Assembly (NCBI GenBank): GCA_015068135.1
Contig: SVLB01000001.1
Location: forward strand, 1-64,000
DNA from: Oscillospiraceae bacterium
GTDB lineage: Bacteria; Bacillota; Clostridia; Oscillospirales; Oscillospiraceae
Direction: 5' to 3'
Length of the DNA: 64,000 nucleotides
Of the stretch, positions 49,606 to 58,031 are shown piece by piece. A model generated the notes under the pieces. It ran no database searches and was not told the origin of the DNA. It saw only the letters and a list, made by a program, of their open reading frames with translations. Made by a program: the position numbers and the translations under genes. Positions within the stretch are counted from its first letter, which is position 1, and each line of letters begins with the position of its first letter.

Positions 49606-49742
49606 ATACGGCGTTGCCGTATGATATACTTGCCTGCGGCAAGCATGATATAATATCCGTTCCTCCATATGCCGCAGGCATATATCATCGCACGAAGTGC
49701 GATATCATATCGAAGATATATCACCCGTTCCGTAAGGAACGG
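49606..49742. repeat. Array of six short perfect hairpins with TGATAT-like spacers
   Basis: Six palindromes with 3-4 base loops follow one another: ATACGGC-GTT-GCCGTAT (49606-49622), CTTGCC-TGC-GGCAAG (49629-49643), ATATGCC-GCA-GGCATAT (49667-49683), ATCGCAC-GAA-GTGCGAT (49687-49703), ATATC-GAA-GATAT (49707-49719) and CCGTTCC-GTAA-GGAACGG (49725-49742). Stem sequences differ; spacers are variants of TGATATA. A lone CCGTTCC half lies at 49657-49663. The stems are not conserved repeats, so it is not a CRISPR array. Confidence 0.85.
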
Positions 49743-49751
49743 ATATCATTG

Positions 49752-49791
49752 AAAAAAGTCACCTTTGTCGGTAGACAAAAGTGACTTTTTT
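49752..49791. terminator. Bidirectional terminator of tRNA-Gly
   Basis: AAAAAAGTCACCTTTGTC and GACAAAAGTGACTTTTTT form an 18-bp stem (one mismatch) around GGTA, three bases from the tRNA 3' end. Confidence 0.88.
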
Positions 49792-49793
49792 CA

Positions 49794-49867
49794 TGGAGCA
49801 GGGTACGGGAGTCGAACCCGCCTTCACGGCTTGGGAAGCCGTTGTATTACCGATATACGAACCCTGC
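49794..49867 (-). tRNA. tRNA-Gly: tRNA-Gly (anticodon CCC)
   Basis: Minus-strand cloverleaf of 74 bases with encoded CCA. Acceptor stem GCAGGGT/ACCCTGC, anticodon stem ACGGC/GCCGT with loop TTCCCAA (anticodon CCC), T arm GCGGG-TTCGACT-CCCGT, discriminator T. It reads GGG codons. No integrated element touches it. Confidence 0.95.
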
Positions 49868-50041
49868 GTTCGGGAGCCATTATAGCACACTGTTTTGTAG
49901 AATTCAAGTGTTTTTTGCTGTTACTTTTTAGTTGCTGTACTCGGGAAGCGGACACTTGATTTCTTTTAAGCAAACAAGTATAATTCCGTTTAGATAAACC
50001 TGACACTTGGCGTGCTGACCACAGATTTAAGGAGAATGCTT

Positions 50042-50770
50042 ATGATCGGACTGGGTACCCTTGCCAACACTGCCGCAGTGATCGTTGGCGGCATTTTAGG
50101 CTTACTTCTAAAAAACGGCATTGCCAAACGCTTCGAAAAGATCCTCATGCAGGCGCTGGGGCTTGCCACTGTTTTTATCGGCATCAGCGGAGTCCTCAAG
50201 CACATGCTGGTGGCAGAAAACGGAAGCCTTGACACCCAAGGCACCATGCTTCTGATCTTCAGCCTGGTGATCGGCAGTCTTTTAGGCCAGTGGATCGATA
50301 TTGAGGGCAAAATGGAAACCCTGGGCATCAAGCTCAAGGCCCTGGCAAAGGTCAAAAACGACAGCCGCTTCGTAGACGGCTTTGTGACCACCTCCCTGAT
50401 CATCTGTGTGGGTGCCATGGCCATCGTGGGTGCCATGGAGGACGGTCTCACGGGAGACTGCTCCATGCTTATGGCAAAATCCCTTTTGGACTTTGTGATC
50501 GTGGTGGTTTTGGCGGCCGCCTATGGCACCGGTGTTGTGTTTTCCGCCATCCCCATTTTTCTGTACCAGGGGCTTATCACCCTGATCGCCGCGCTGTTCG
50601 GTGCAGTGATCAGCCAAACCCTCATAGCGGAGCTTTCCTTTGTGGGCAATGCCCTGGTATTCTGCGTGGGTGTGAATCTGGTACGGGAAAAGACCTTCTG
50701 TGTTGCCAATATGCTGCCGGCTCTGCTGATCCCGGTTTTTGCAGAACTTTGGCGCGTAGTAATGCACTAA
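50042..50770 (+). CDS. DUF554 membrane protein
   Basis: 242 residues from ATG 50042 (SD AAGGAG) with about seven hydrophobic segments. The N-terminal GLGTLANTAAVIVGGILG, the QALGLATVFIGISG segment and the central GAMAIVGAMEDGLTGD motif are the signature of the DUF554 (YdfK/YqgA-like) family of membrane proteins, possibly transporters, without a proven substrate. Standalone gene. Confidence 0.88.
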   Translation: MIGLGTLANTAAVIVGGILGLLLKNGIAKRFEKILMQALGLATVFIGISGVLKHMLVAENGSLDTQGTMLLIFSLVIGSLLGQWIDIEGKMETLGIKLKALAKVKNDSRFVDGFVTTSLIICVGAMAIVGAMEDGLTGDCSMLMAKSLLDFVIVVVLAAAYGTGVVFSAIPIFLYQGLITLIAALFGAVISQTLIAELSFVGNALVFCVGVNLVREKTFCVANMLPALLIPVFAELWRVVMH

Positions 50771-50825
50771 AGTGAAACCAAAAAGCATCCCCGCCGTGGC
50801 ATCGTTGCTATGAAAGTACCGCCCT

Positions 50826-50882
50826 TGTAGGGGCCGAAGACCACTTCGGCCCGCGGGCCGGTGTAGGCACCGGCCCCTACAG
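50826..50882. repeat. Palindromic intergenic repeat
   Basis: TTGTAGGGGCCG at the left and CGGCCCCTACAG at the right are inverted copies; inside, CGAAG..CTTCG and GCCGGTG..CACCGGC form further stems. GC-rich and compact, typical of a dispersed palindromic repeat. It lies in the gap between convergent genes and may act as their terminator. Confidence 0.75.
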
Positions 50883-50943
50883 TGCTTTCGTTCATAGCGG
50901 TAGGTTTAACGTGGGTGGATCGTTATGAAAATGCCACACGAGC

Positions 50944-51726
50944 CTATTTTCTCAGGGCTTTTACATATTGTGTGGGGCTCAGGCCCGTATAGGTTTTGAA
51001 CATCTTGGAAAAATGGTACACGCTGGCATATCCCACGCTTTGCGCCACCTGGGCAATGGAGCCGTAGTCACTGGATAAAAGATCCTTGGCCTTTTGGGTG
51101 CGCAGGCGGTTCAGATACCGGATGGGCGAGATCCCGTACACCGCCTCAAAGGATTTGCGAAAATATACCGTACTGATCCCGCACAGCCCTGCCAAATGAT
51201 CGTTGGTGATGGTCGGATCATAATAATGCTCCTGCAGGTAACGGATCGCCGGGGAAAGGCGGTTCTGCTTTTCCTTGGAGGTATATTCCTTCTCTGCGGA
51301 GCGCAGCAGCTGTAAAAGCAGTCCTGAAAGCAAATATCTTGCCTCCAGCCCTGCCTCCGGTGTAGCAAGCCGGAGGCATTTTTCTATCTTGAGAAAGGCG
51401 TTGCGAAAGAAGCTGCTGTCACTGACCTGAAAGCTTACCAGCCGGTCATAGGTCTGCAGGGCATCAAATTCAATGAGCAGGCACTCCCCTTCCTCCGCAC
51501 AGATCCAGCTGTAATCACTGCCCCGGGGCAAAAGCACCGGATGGAGGCTGTCGGAAAGGATCGGATCCTCCCCCGGATGGTAGAAGGTTTTTCCCGTGTG
51601 CTTGAGGGCCACTGCCCACCGGGAGCGATGCTTCCGGTACACCGGCATTTCCATAGCCTGGTTTAGAAAACGGTTTGCCGCCACCACATTGACCACAGTA
51701 ATATCATAATCAAAATTGACAACCAT
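50944..51726 (-). CDS. AraC-family regulator of the catabolic operon
   Basis: 260 residues from ATG 51726 (SD AGAGGTGG). N-terminal sensor domain and C-terminal AraC domain (about 160-258; ITNDHLAGLCGISTVYFRKS, AQVAQSVGYASVYHFSKMFK). Divergent from the six-gene catabolic operon beginning at 51867, which it most likely activates. The ligand is unknown, probably the substrate of that pathway. Confidence 0.87.
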   Translation of the reverse strand: MVVNFDYDITVVNVVAANRFLNQAMEMPVYRKHRSRWAVALKHTGKTFYHPGEDPILSDSLHPVLLPRGSDYSWICAEEGECLLIEFDALQTYDRLVSFQVSDSSFFRNAFLKIEKCLRLATPEAGLEARYLLSGLLLQLLRSAEKEYTSKEKQNRLSPAIRYLQEHYYDPTITNDHLAGLCGISTVYFRKSFEAVYGISPIRYLNRLRTQKAKDLLSSDYGSIAQVAQSVGYASVYHFSKMFKTYTGLSPTQYVKALRK

Positions 51727-51866
51727 AGTTTCCACCTCTTTCGGAATAATATAGCATACTCCTTGCTTTTTTGCAAATATATCGTATCATAATTGATAAA
51801 AATATCAGAATCCCCATTTACAAATCCGGGTGCCTATTTTATCCTATAGAAAAGGAGGTATATCGC

Positions 51867-52862
51867 ATGGAAACCAAAACTATTGTCTTTACCGCACCGA
51901 AAACCGCCCAGCTTTTGGAAACGGAAACCAAAGCCATGACACCCACCTCGGTAGCGGTAAAAATGGAATACACCGTCATCTCCGGCGGTACGGAGCGCGC
52001 CTCCATCATGGGTGCGCCCAACACCGGCAACAGCTGGCCCAGATATCTTGGCTACTGCGGTATCGGTCATGTAATGGAAGTTGGCGAGCAGGTCACCTCC
52101 GTTGTCCCCGGTGACCGGGTGCTGGTGTACCACGGCCGCCACAGTCAATATAACGTCGCCCCGGAAACCAAGGTCACCAAGGTGACCCAGGAAAAGCTGG
52201 ACTCTTTGGAGGCGGCCTTTACCGTCATCGCCTCTATGGGGCTGGGCGGTGTGCGAAAGCTGGAGCTGGAGCTGGGCGAAAGCGCCATGGTCATGGGTCT
52301 GGGGCTATTGGGCATCTTTGCTCTGCAGTTTCTGCGCCTAAGCGGTGCTTACCCCCTTATTGCCGCCGACCCCAACCCGGAGCGAAGAGCCCTGGCGCTG
52401 GAGCTGGGTGCGGATTATGCCCTCGATCCCACGGAAGAAGGCTTCTGTCAAACTGTGAAGGAGCTGACCGGCGGTAAGGGCATCAACGCTTGTGTGGAGG
52501 TCACCGGGCGTTCCGAGGCCATGCTGCAGGCCCTGAACTGCGCCTCCCGTCTGGGACGGATCAGCCTTTTGGGCTGTACCCGGGTCTCCGACTGCGCCGT
52601 GGATTATTATCAGCAGGTACACCGTCCCGGTGTCAAGCTGATCGGTGCGCACAATTTTATCCGCCCCAAATTTGAGTCCTATCCCCATCACTGGACGCAT
52701 CAGGACGATTGTAAGGCCATTTTGGGTCTGCTGGCGGCAGGACGTTTCCGGATCAAGCCCATCATCTCCCGGGTGGTCAAGCCTGACGAAGCCCCCGAGA
52801 TCTATACCCAACTGTGTGACGACCCCAAATTCCCTCTGGGAACTGTATTTGATTGGAGGTAA
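51867..52862 (+). CDS. Medium-chain alcohol dehydrogenase-like oxidoreductase
   Basis: 331 residues from ATG 51867 (SD AAGGAGG). GroES-like N-domain with VISGGTERASIMG and YLGYCGIGHV; Rossmann domain with VMGLGLLGIFALQF (about 142-155). The catalytic-zinc cysteine of classic ADHs is replaced by SGGTE, as in the zinc-poor subfamily acting on sugar derivatives or polyketide-like compounds. First gene of the operon, four bases before the Gfo/Idh gene. Confidence 0.82.
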   Translation: METKTIVFTAPKTAQLLETETKAMTPTSVAVKMEYTVISGGTERASIMGAPNTGNSWPRYLGYCGIGHVMEVGEQVTSVVPGDRVLVYHGRHSQYNVAPETKVTKVTQEKLDSLEAAFTVIASMGLGGVRKLELELGESAMVMGLGLLGIFALQFLRLSGAYPLIAADPNPERRALALELGADYALDPTEEGFCQTVKELTGGKGINACVEVTGRSEAMLQALNCASRLGRISLLGCTRVSDCAVDYYQQVHRPGVKLIGAHNFIRPKFESYPHHWTHQDDCKAILGLLAAGRFRIKPIISRVVKPDEAPEIYTQLCDDPKFPLGTVFDWR

Positions 52863-52865
52863 CCT

Positions 52866-53876
52866 ATGATAAAAATCGGACAGATTGGCATTGGCCACAA
52901 CCATTCCGACAAGATCAAAGCGCTGAAAAAATATCCGGAGTATTTTCAGCTTGTTGGCTATGCCGAGGAAAATGAGGAATGGATCGCCCGTCGGGGCAGT
53001 AACAAAACCTTCCAGGATATCCCCCGGCTCAGTGTGGAGGAGGTCCTGGAGAAAAGCGATGCCATTTTGGTGGAGACCGATGTGTGGGACCTGACCAAAA
53101 CCGCCCAAATGTGTGTTGATGCAGGAAAGCATGTCCATATCGACAAGCCTGCCGCCGGCACATTGGCAGAATATAAAGCCCTTCTGGACGCCGCCAGGGA
53201 AAAGAACCTGGTGGTTCAGCTGGGCTATATGTACCGCTACAATCCCGCTGTTAAAAAGCTGTTTCAAATGATCAAGGCCGGTCAGCTGGGACAGATCACC
53301 AGCATCCACGCGGAAATGAGTGTCCGCCATGCCGATAGCTACCGGGCATGGCTGGGAAATTTCCAGGGCGGTGATATGTACATCTTCGGCTGTCATCTCA
53401 TCGACCTGATCGTCTATCTTTTGGGCAAGCCCAACCGTGTTGTTTCCAGCCTGGGCAGCAGCGGCATTGCCGGGGTCCATTCCGCGGACATAACCTCTGC
53501 GACCCTGGAATATGACCACGCCCTGGCCCGGGTGTTCTCCTCCTCTTTGGAGTGGGAGGGCTGGGCAAACCGCTGCTTCCGGGTATGCGGTGAATTGGGT
53601 ACTGCGGATATTCAGCCCATAGAAAGGCCCTGCGTGATGACCTTCGCCCCCCATCATGAGGAGAAACGGTACGGCGTGCAGATGGCACAGCCGGTGGCTT
53701 TGGAGATCGACCCTGCCAAGGAACGGTATGACGATATGCTTTTGGCCTTCCACGACTATGTGGTGGGCAAAGAAAGCAATCCCTTTGATTATGACCACGA
53801 ATATGCCGTCCAGCAGACCCTGGACATGGCTGTCGGTGGAATTCGGATGTTAGGAAAGGAGCTGGAGTCCAAATGA
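52866..53876 (+). CDS. Gfo/Idh/MocA-family oxidoreductase
   Basis: 336 residues, SD GGAGG. Rossmann start IKIGQIGIGHNHSDKI, the conserved lysine segment HIDKPAAGT (near 98) and the GYMYRYNP/VRHADSYRAW region of the C-terminal domain. Such enzymes oxidise or isomerise sugars, inositols and related polyols with NAD(P). Overlaps the next gene by four bases. With the ADH-like protein it suggests oxidation and reduction at one ring or chain position. Confidence 0.87.
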   Translation: MIKIGQIGIGHNHSDKIKALKKYPEYFQLVGYAEENEEWIARRGSNKTFQDIPRLSVEEVLEKSDAILVETDVWDLTKTAQMCVDAGKHVHIDKPAAGTLAEYKALLDAAREKNLVVQLGYMYRYNPAVKKLFQMIKAGQLGQITSIHAEMSVRHADSYRAWLGNFQGGDMYIFGCHLIDLIVYLLGKPNRVVSSLGSSGIAGVHSADITSATLEYDHALARVFSSSLEWEGWANRCFRVCGELGTADIQPIERPCVMTFAPHHEEKRYGVQMAQPVALEIDPAKERYDDMLLAFHDYVVGKESNPFDYDHEYAVQQTLDMAVGGIRMLGKELESK

Positions 53877-54685
53877 AGCTGTCCGCCATCCCTGCTCCGG
53901 CGGTAGCCGGTGTGGTCCGGGAGCAGACCGCGGCTTCCGCCATTGCGGAGATCAAAAACTGCGCCTACAGCGGTGCAGATATGATCGATCTGCATCTGAG
54001 CTGCCTGGAAAACACTGAGCCGGAGACCCTGAAGCGGATCATCGGTTCTACCAAGCTGCCCATTTTGGCTCTCAATTACAATTCCCGTTATGACTGGTCG
54101 GCCCTGGGTCAGTCGGAGGAGGAGCGGATCCAGCTTTTACTCAGGGCTGTGGAGGCCGGCGCCGCGGGTATCGATATGCAGGGCTATACCTTTGATCCTG
54201 CATCCAAAAAGGGCTTCCAGGGGGAAGACCGATATTCCTTCACCCAAGGAGATCCCAAAGAGGTGGTCACCGACCCGGCTGTGATCCAAAAACAGTGCGA
54301 CCTGATTGAAACCGTTCACGCCATGGGGGCCCAGGTTCTTTTGTCCTGCCATCCGGGCATTCCTATGACCGCACAGCAGGTGGTGGAGCTGGCGCTGTTT
54401 TTGCAGGAGCGGAACCCGGATATTATCAAGATCGTCACCCGGGCCAATACCGAAGCCGATCTGAACGAGAGCATCCGCACCATGCTGGCCCTGAAGGAGG
54501 CAGTCAAGACCCCGGTCGCCTACCATGTCAACGGCAAGGCGGGCATCCCCTCCCGGATCCTCAATCCCCTTTTGGGCGGTCAGATCGCCTTCTGCGTGGA
54601 TCGGTACAACCCCGGCTCCACCATGGAGCAGATCGACCTGAAGAACGCCCGGGCCGCCATCGACAGTGCCAGACGGCTCATGTAA
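53873..54685 (+). CDS. Type I 3-dehydroquinate dehydratase-like aldolase/dehydratase
   Basis: 270 residues. TIM-barrel of the AroD class I type: AIAEIKNCAYSGADMIDLHL at the start, catalytic His in LLSCHPG (near 160), Schiff-base Lys in DIIKIVTRA (near 186) and GIPSRILNPLLGGQIAFC at the end. Class I enzymes dehydrate 3-dehydroquinate; homologues act in degradation. Being in a catabolic-looking operon rather than with aro genes, it may process a quinate-like or other cyclic compound. Start overlaps the previous stop. Confidence 0.78.
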   Translation: MKLSAIPAPAVAGVVREQTAASAIAEIKNCAYSGADMIDLHLSCLENTEPETLKRIIGSTKLPILALNYNSRYDWSALGQSEEERIQLLLRAVEAGAAGIDMQGYTFDPASKKGFQGEDRYSFTQGDPKEVVTDPAVIQKQCDLIETVHAMGAQVLLSCHPGIPMTAQQVVELALFLQERNPDIIKIVTRANTEADLNESIRTMLALKEAVKTPVAYHVNGKAGIPSRILNPLLGGQIAFCVDRYNPGSTMEQIDLKNARAAIDSARRLM

Positions 54686-54716
54686 CACCTACATTTGACT
54701 GTCAAGGAGGTTTTGT

Positions 54717-55784
54717 ATGTTTTTGATCAAAAACGGACGGATCTGGGACGGTGAGAAATTCTTTTACGGAGATGTTCTCACCGACGGAGCTGCCGTCTCC
54801 CAAATCGGTCAGGATCTCACCTGCGAAAAGGGCTATGTCTTTGACGCCAAGGGCTGCATCGTCGCCCCGGGACTGGTGGATGGGCATATTCATATGCACG
54901 GTCTGTCCATTCCCAGATACAGCATACCCGCGGAAAGCGCCTGCTTCCCCTTCGGTGTCACTGCCGCCGCAGATGCAGGCAGTACCCTGGGAAGCCGGGA
55001 GCTGCTGGACCACATTGCCGTAAAAAACGTGGTATTTCCCAGTGCCAAAATCGTAAACGGCAGTCTGGACCGTCCGATCACCCTGCAGCGAATGGAGCAT
55101 TACGGGGATAAGGCCGTAGGTATCAAGCTGGTGCTGGATACCGGTATTCCCGGCATCACCGACGGCACCCCTTTGTATCAGGTCTGCGACCTGGCCCGGG
55201 AGCTGGGCTGTAAGGTGTTGGTACACTGTACCGACTCCCCCATCCCCATGGCACAGATCGTGGAAGCCCTGGCGCCGGGGGATATCCTCACCCATATTTA
55301 CCACGGCGGAAGCCACACCTGCCTGGAAGAGGATTTTGCCGCCTTCCGGCTGGCAAGAGAAAAGGGCGTGGTGCTGGATGCAGGCTTTGCCGGTCACGTC
55401 CATACGGACTTCGGTGTTCTGAAGACCGCCGCCCAGGCCGGCTTCTACCCGGATACCATCAGCACGGACATCACCCGCGCCTCCGCCTTCTTCCGGGGCG
55501 GTCGCTACGGTCTGACCATGGCCATGTCCATGGCAAAGGCTGTGGGGATGCCGGAATCTGACATTTTCAGAAGTGTCACCACTGCCGCCGCCCATGCTTT
55601 GGGGCAAAGTCAGTGGGGTCGTCTGCAGGTCGGCGGTATAGCGGATATCGCCGTATTGGAAGATACGAACGAAAGCTTTTTCTTAAAAAACAGTAACGGC
55701 AACACCCTGGAAAGCCAGACCGGCTACCGCTGTGTGCTCACCCTTTCCAACGGTGTCGTCGTTCACTGTGATAAATGGAGGTAA
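54717..55784 (+). CDS. Amidohydrolase-family enzyme (EF_0837/Atu3266-like)
   Basis: 355 residues, SD AAGGAGG. Metal ligands of the amidohydrolase barrel: DGHIHMHG (near 61-68), Lys in VGIKLVLD (near 139), VHCTD, THIYHG and the final Asp in TISTDI. This set resembles the EF_0837/Atu3266 group, which hydrolyses acylated or amide-type substrates. In the operon it could open a lactam or remove an acyl group before the redox steps. Confidence 0.78.
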   Translation: MFLIKNGRIWDGEKFFYGDVLTDGAAVSQIGQDLTCEKGYVFDAKGCIVAPGLVDGHIHMHGLSIPRYSIPAESACFPFGVTAAADAGSTLGSRELLDHIAVKNVVFPSAKIVNGSLDRPITLQRMEHYGDKAVGIKLVLDTGIPGITDGTPLYQVCDLARELGCKVLVHCTDSPIPMAQIVEALAPGDILTHIYHGGSHTCLEEDFAAFRLAREKGVVLDAGFAGHVHTDFGVLKTAAQAGFYPDTISTDITRASAFFRGGRYGLTMAMSMAKAVGMPESDIFRSVTTAAAHALGQSQWGRLQVGGIADIAVLEDTNESFFLKNSNGNTLESQTGYRCVLTLSNGVVVHCDKWR

Positions 55785-55789
55785 TGAAA

Positions 55790-56803
55790 ATGCAAAAACA
55801 CGTATTGGTAATCGGTTCTACAGGTGCAATGGGTCGCCATCTGGTGCCTGAGCTGGTGAAGCTGGGTTATCAGGTCACCGGCGTTTCCCTGGATGTACCC
55901 CAGAATCCCGTCCCCGGTGTTACCTATTACACCGGCGACTGCTTCGATAAGGCGTTTTTGGCATCTCTGCTGGAGAAGAAATTTGACGGTGTGGTCAACT
56001 TTATGTACTTTGGCGCAAAGAATCCCTGGTCGGAGTATATGAAGCTGTTCCTGGACAACACCGACCATTATATTTTCCTCTCCTCCTGCCGGGTGTATGC
56101 CGATGAGGAGGTTCCCGTCAAGGAAACCTCTCCCCGTCTGTTGGACGTTTCCAAGGACGAAGCCCTGCTCGCCTCTACTGACTACTGCATTATGAAGGCC
56201 AAGTGCGAGGATATGCTCTGGAACTCTGCGTACAATAACTTTACCATCGTTCGCCCCGCCACCACCTTCTCCGAAATGCGCTACCAGCTGGTAACCCTGG
56301 AAGCCAAGAACACCGTAGGTCGTGCCGTGAAGGGCAAAAAGGTAATTGTTCCCATTCAGGCCAAGGATAAGCCCGCCACTTTGTGCTGGGGCGGTGATGT
56401 AGCCAAGATGATCGCCCGGCTGATGTTCAAGAAGGAAACCATGCGGGAAGCCTACAATGTCTGCTCCTCCGAAAGCCGCACCTGGGGCGAAATCGCCGAC
56501 TATTACAAGCAGATCTGCGGTTTGGAGGCCGTTTGGGTGGATAAGGAGGACTATCTGAAGCTCATCAGCACCAACGGCGTTGTTACCCCCGGTACCCGTT
56601 GGCAGCTGGAATATGCCCGTCTGTTCCACCGGGTCACTGACAACAGCAAAATGCTGGCAGTCACCGGGCTGAAGCAGGAGGAGTTTATGCCCCTGTACGA
56701 TGCGCTGAAAATGATGATCGATGCCGTTCCCGAGGGCTATGAATTCCCCGATACCCCGACCGGTGCCCGAATGGATCAGTATTTGGAGGAGCACGGGCTA
56801 TGA
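55790..56803 (+). CDS. NAD-dependent epimerase/dehydratase-like SDR
   Basis: 337 residues from ATG 55790 (GGAGG eight bases upstream). Extended SDR fold: VLVIGSTGAMGRHL for NAD binding; Ser-Ser in IFLSSCRVYAD followed by DYCIMKAKCE, where the usual YxxxK tyrosine-lysine pair appears as YCIMK. C-terminal substrate part. Overlaps the next gene (ATGA). Probably modifies a sugar-like or cyclic intermediate. Confidence 0.8.
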   Translation: MQKHVLVIGSTGAMGRHLVPELVKLGYQVTGVSLDVPQNPVPGVTYYTGDCFDKAFLASLLEKKFDGVVNFMYFGAKNPWSEYMKLFLDNTDHYIFLSSCRVYADEEVPVKETSPRLLDVSKDEALLASTDYCIMKAKCEDMLWNSAYNNFTIVRPATTFSEMRYQLVTLEAKNTVGRAVKGKKVIVPIQAKDKPATLCWGGDVAKMIARLMFKKETMREAYNVCSSESRTWGEIADYYKQICGLEAVWVDKEDYLKLISTNGVVTPGTRWQLEYARLFHRVTDNSKMLAVTGLKQEEFMPLYDALKMMIDAVPEGYEFPDTPTGARMDQYLEEHGL

Positions 56804-57777
56804 AAGCAATGCTGGTAGATGCCCACCAAAATATGGTGTGGACGGAAGTTGCCGATCCCAGCATCCAGGAGGATGAGGTCCTGGTGAAGATCCATGCCGC
56901 CGGTGTAAACCGGGCGGACCTGCTTCAGCGCCAGGGAAAATACCCCTCCCCTCCCGGCTGTCCGGAGTGGATGGGCCTGGAGATCTCCGGTGAGGTCGTC
57001 AAAACCGGAAGCCTCGTGACCTGTTGGCAGCCAGGCGACCGGGTCTGCGCCCTGCTGGGCGGCGGCGGTTACGCAGAATACGTGGCTGTGAAAGCGGATA
57101 TGCTCATGCCCATCCCCAAGGGTCTTTCCATGGAAGAGGCTGCGGCGCTTCCGGAGGCCTACGCCACCTCTTACCTGAATCTGTTCCTGGAAGGCCATTT
57201 GCAGGCCGGTCAGACCGTCTTTGTCCCTGCCGGTGCCAGCGGACTGGCCTCCGTTGCCATCCCCATGGCAAAAGCCTTCGGCGCACGGGTCATCACCTCC
57301 GTGCGTAAGACCGCCCAGGTGGAGACTGTCCGTAATTTAGGCGCGGATGTGGTGATCGACACCTCCCGTCAGTCTGTTTCCCAGGTTTTGGCGGAGGAAG
57401 AAGCCGCCGGTACGCCCGTAAACGTGGTCATGGACTGCCTGACCGGTCAAATGCTGGGAGAAAGTCTGCCCTATATGGCCCGGGGCGGCTACTGGATCGT
57501 GATCTCCACCCTGGCAGGCACGGAAACGAATCTGCCTCTGCGTCCCCTGCTGACCAAGGGCCTGCACCTGGTAGGCTCCACTCTGCGCAGCCGCACCCCC
57601 GCCTTTAAGGCCGCACTGCTTGGGGAATTGACCGAAAAGCTGTGGCCTCTGCTGGAAAACGGGCAGATCCGTCCCCTGATCCATAAGATCCTGCCCATGG
57701 CCCAGGCGGAAGCTGCCCACAATATTCTGCAAACCGGCGGTCATATTGGAAAGGTCGTTCTCCGCGTTTGCGAATAA
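56800..57777 (+). CDS. Quinone oxidoreductase-like MDR enzyme (PIG3/zeta-crystallin type)
   Basis: 325 residues. KIHAAGVNRADLLQRQGKYP and the PGCPEWMGLEISGEV segment are diagnostic of the NAD(P)H:quinone reductase branch of medium-chain dehydrogenases; the nucleotide motif is FVPAGASGLASVAI (about 142-155). No structural zinc cysteines. Last gene of the operon; it may reduce a quinone or enone intermediate. Confidence 0.85.
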   Translation: MKAMLVDAHQNMVWTEVADPSIQEDEVLVKIHAAGVNRADLLQRQGKYPSPPGCPEWMGLEISGEVVKTGSLVTCWQPGDRVCALLGGGGYAEYVAVKADMLMPIPKGLSMEEAAALPEAYATSYLNLFLEGHLQAGQTVFVPAGASGLASVAIPMAKAFGARVITSVRKTAQVETVRNLGADVVIDTSRQSVSQVLAEEEAAGTPVNVVMDCLTGQMLGESLPYMARGGYWIVISTLAGTETNLPLRPLLTKGLHLVGSTLRSRTPAFKAALLGELTEKLWPLLENGQIRPLIHKILPMAQAEAAHNILQTGGHIGKVVLRVCE

Positions 57778-57857
57778 GGATCCTTTTCTGCCATCCTGAG
57801 GGTGGCGCTCCTCTCGCTTACCTCGGCGTTCCGCCCGCGAAGCGGCAATGTGGCAAT

Positions 57858-57890
57858 AACAAAATCGGGGCATCGAGCCCCGATTTTGTT
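57858..57890 (+). terminator. Terminator of the catabolic operon
   Basis: AACAAAATCGGGGC and GCCCCGATTTTGTT pair perfectly over 14 bp around ATCGA-type loop bases; TTTGG follows. Confidence 0.85.
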
Positions 57891-57915
57891 TTGGAACGCT
57901 TACTCTTTCATAGTC

Positions 57916-57938
57916 AAGACGTTTCGGACGTCTTTTTT
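57916..57938 (+). terminator. Second terminator before the NAD-salvage operon
   Basis: AAGACGT and ACGTCTT form a 7-bp stem around TTCGG, followed by TTTT. Together with the preceding hairpin it isolates the two operons. Confidence 0.75.
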
Positions 57939-57975
57939 TGCTGTCTTTTCTTCCCGGAACATACCCCCCGGGGGG

Positions 57976-58004
57976 TTGCAAAACAAGGTCTTCTGGGGTA
58001 AAAT
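57976..58004 (+). promoter_or_regulatory. Promoter of the methyltransferase/NAD-salvage operon
   Basis: TTGCAA (57976-57981), 17 bases, TAAAAT (57999-58004). A GC palindrome ACCCCCC/GGGGGGT (57963-57976) abuts the -35 and could be an operator. Confidence 0.65.
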
Positions 58005-58031
58005 AGAAAAAATACAAATTAGGAGTCCGCT

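Noticed and set aside
49606..49742. CRISPR array
   Set aside because: The hairpins differ in sequence and the spacers are similar, the opposite of a CRISPR; no cas genes are near.
49794..49867. tRNA-Gly as attachment site of the element
   Set aside because: It lies 7 kb beyond the integrase, is intact, and no repeat of its 3' end was seen at the element border; serine integrases seldom use tRNA genes.
52338..53798. 486-codon minus-strand frame over the ADH-like and Gfo/Idh genes
   Set aside because: Crosses two well-supported genes in antisense and lacks a start signal.
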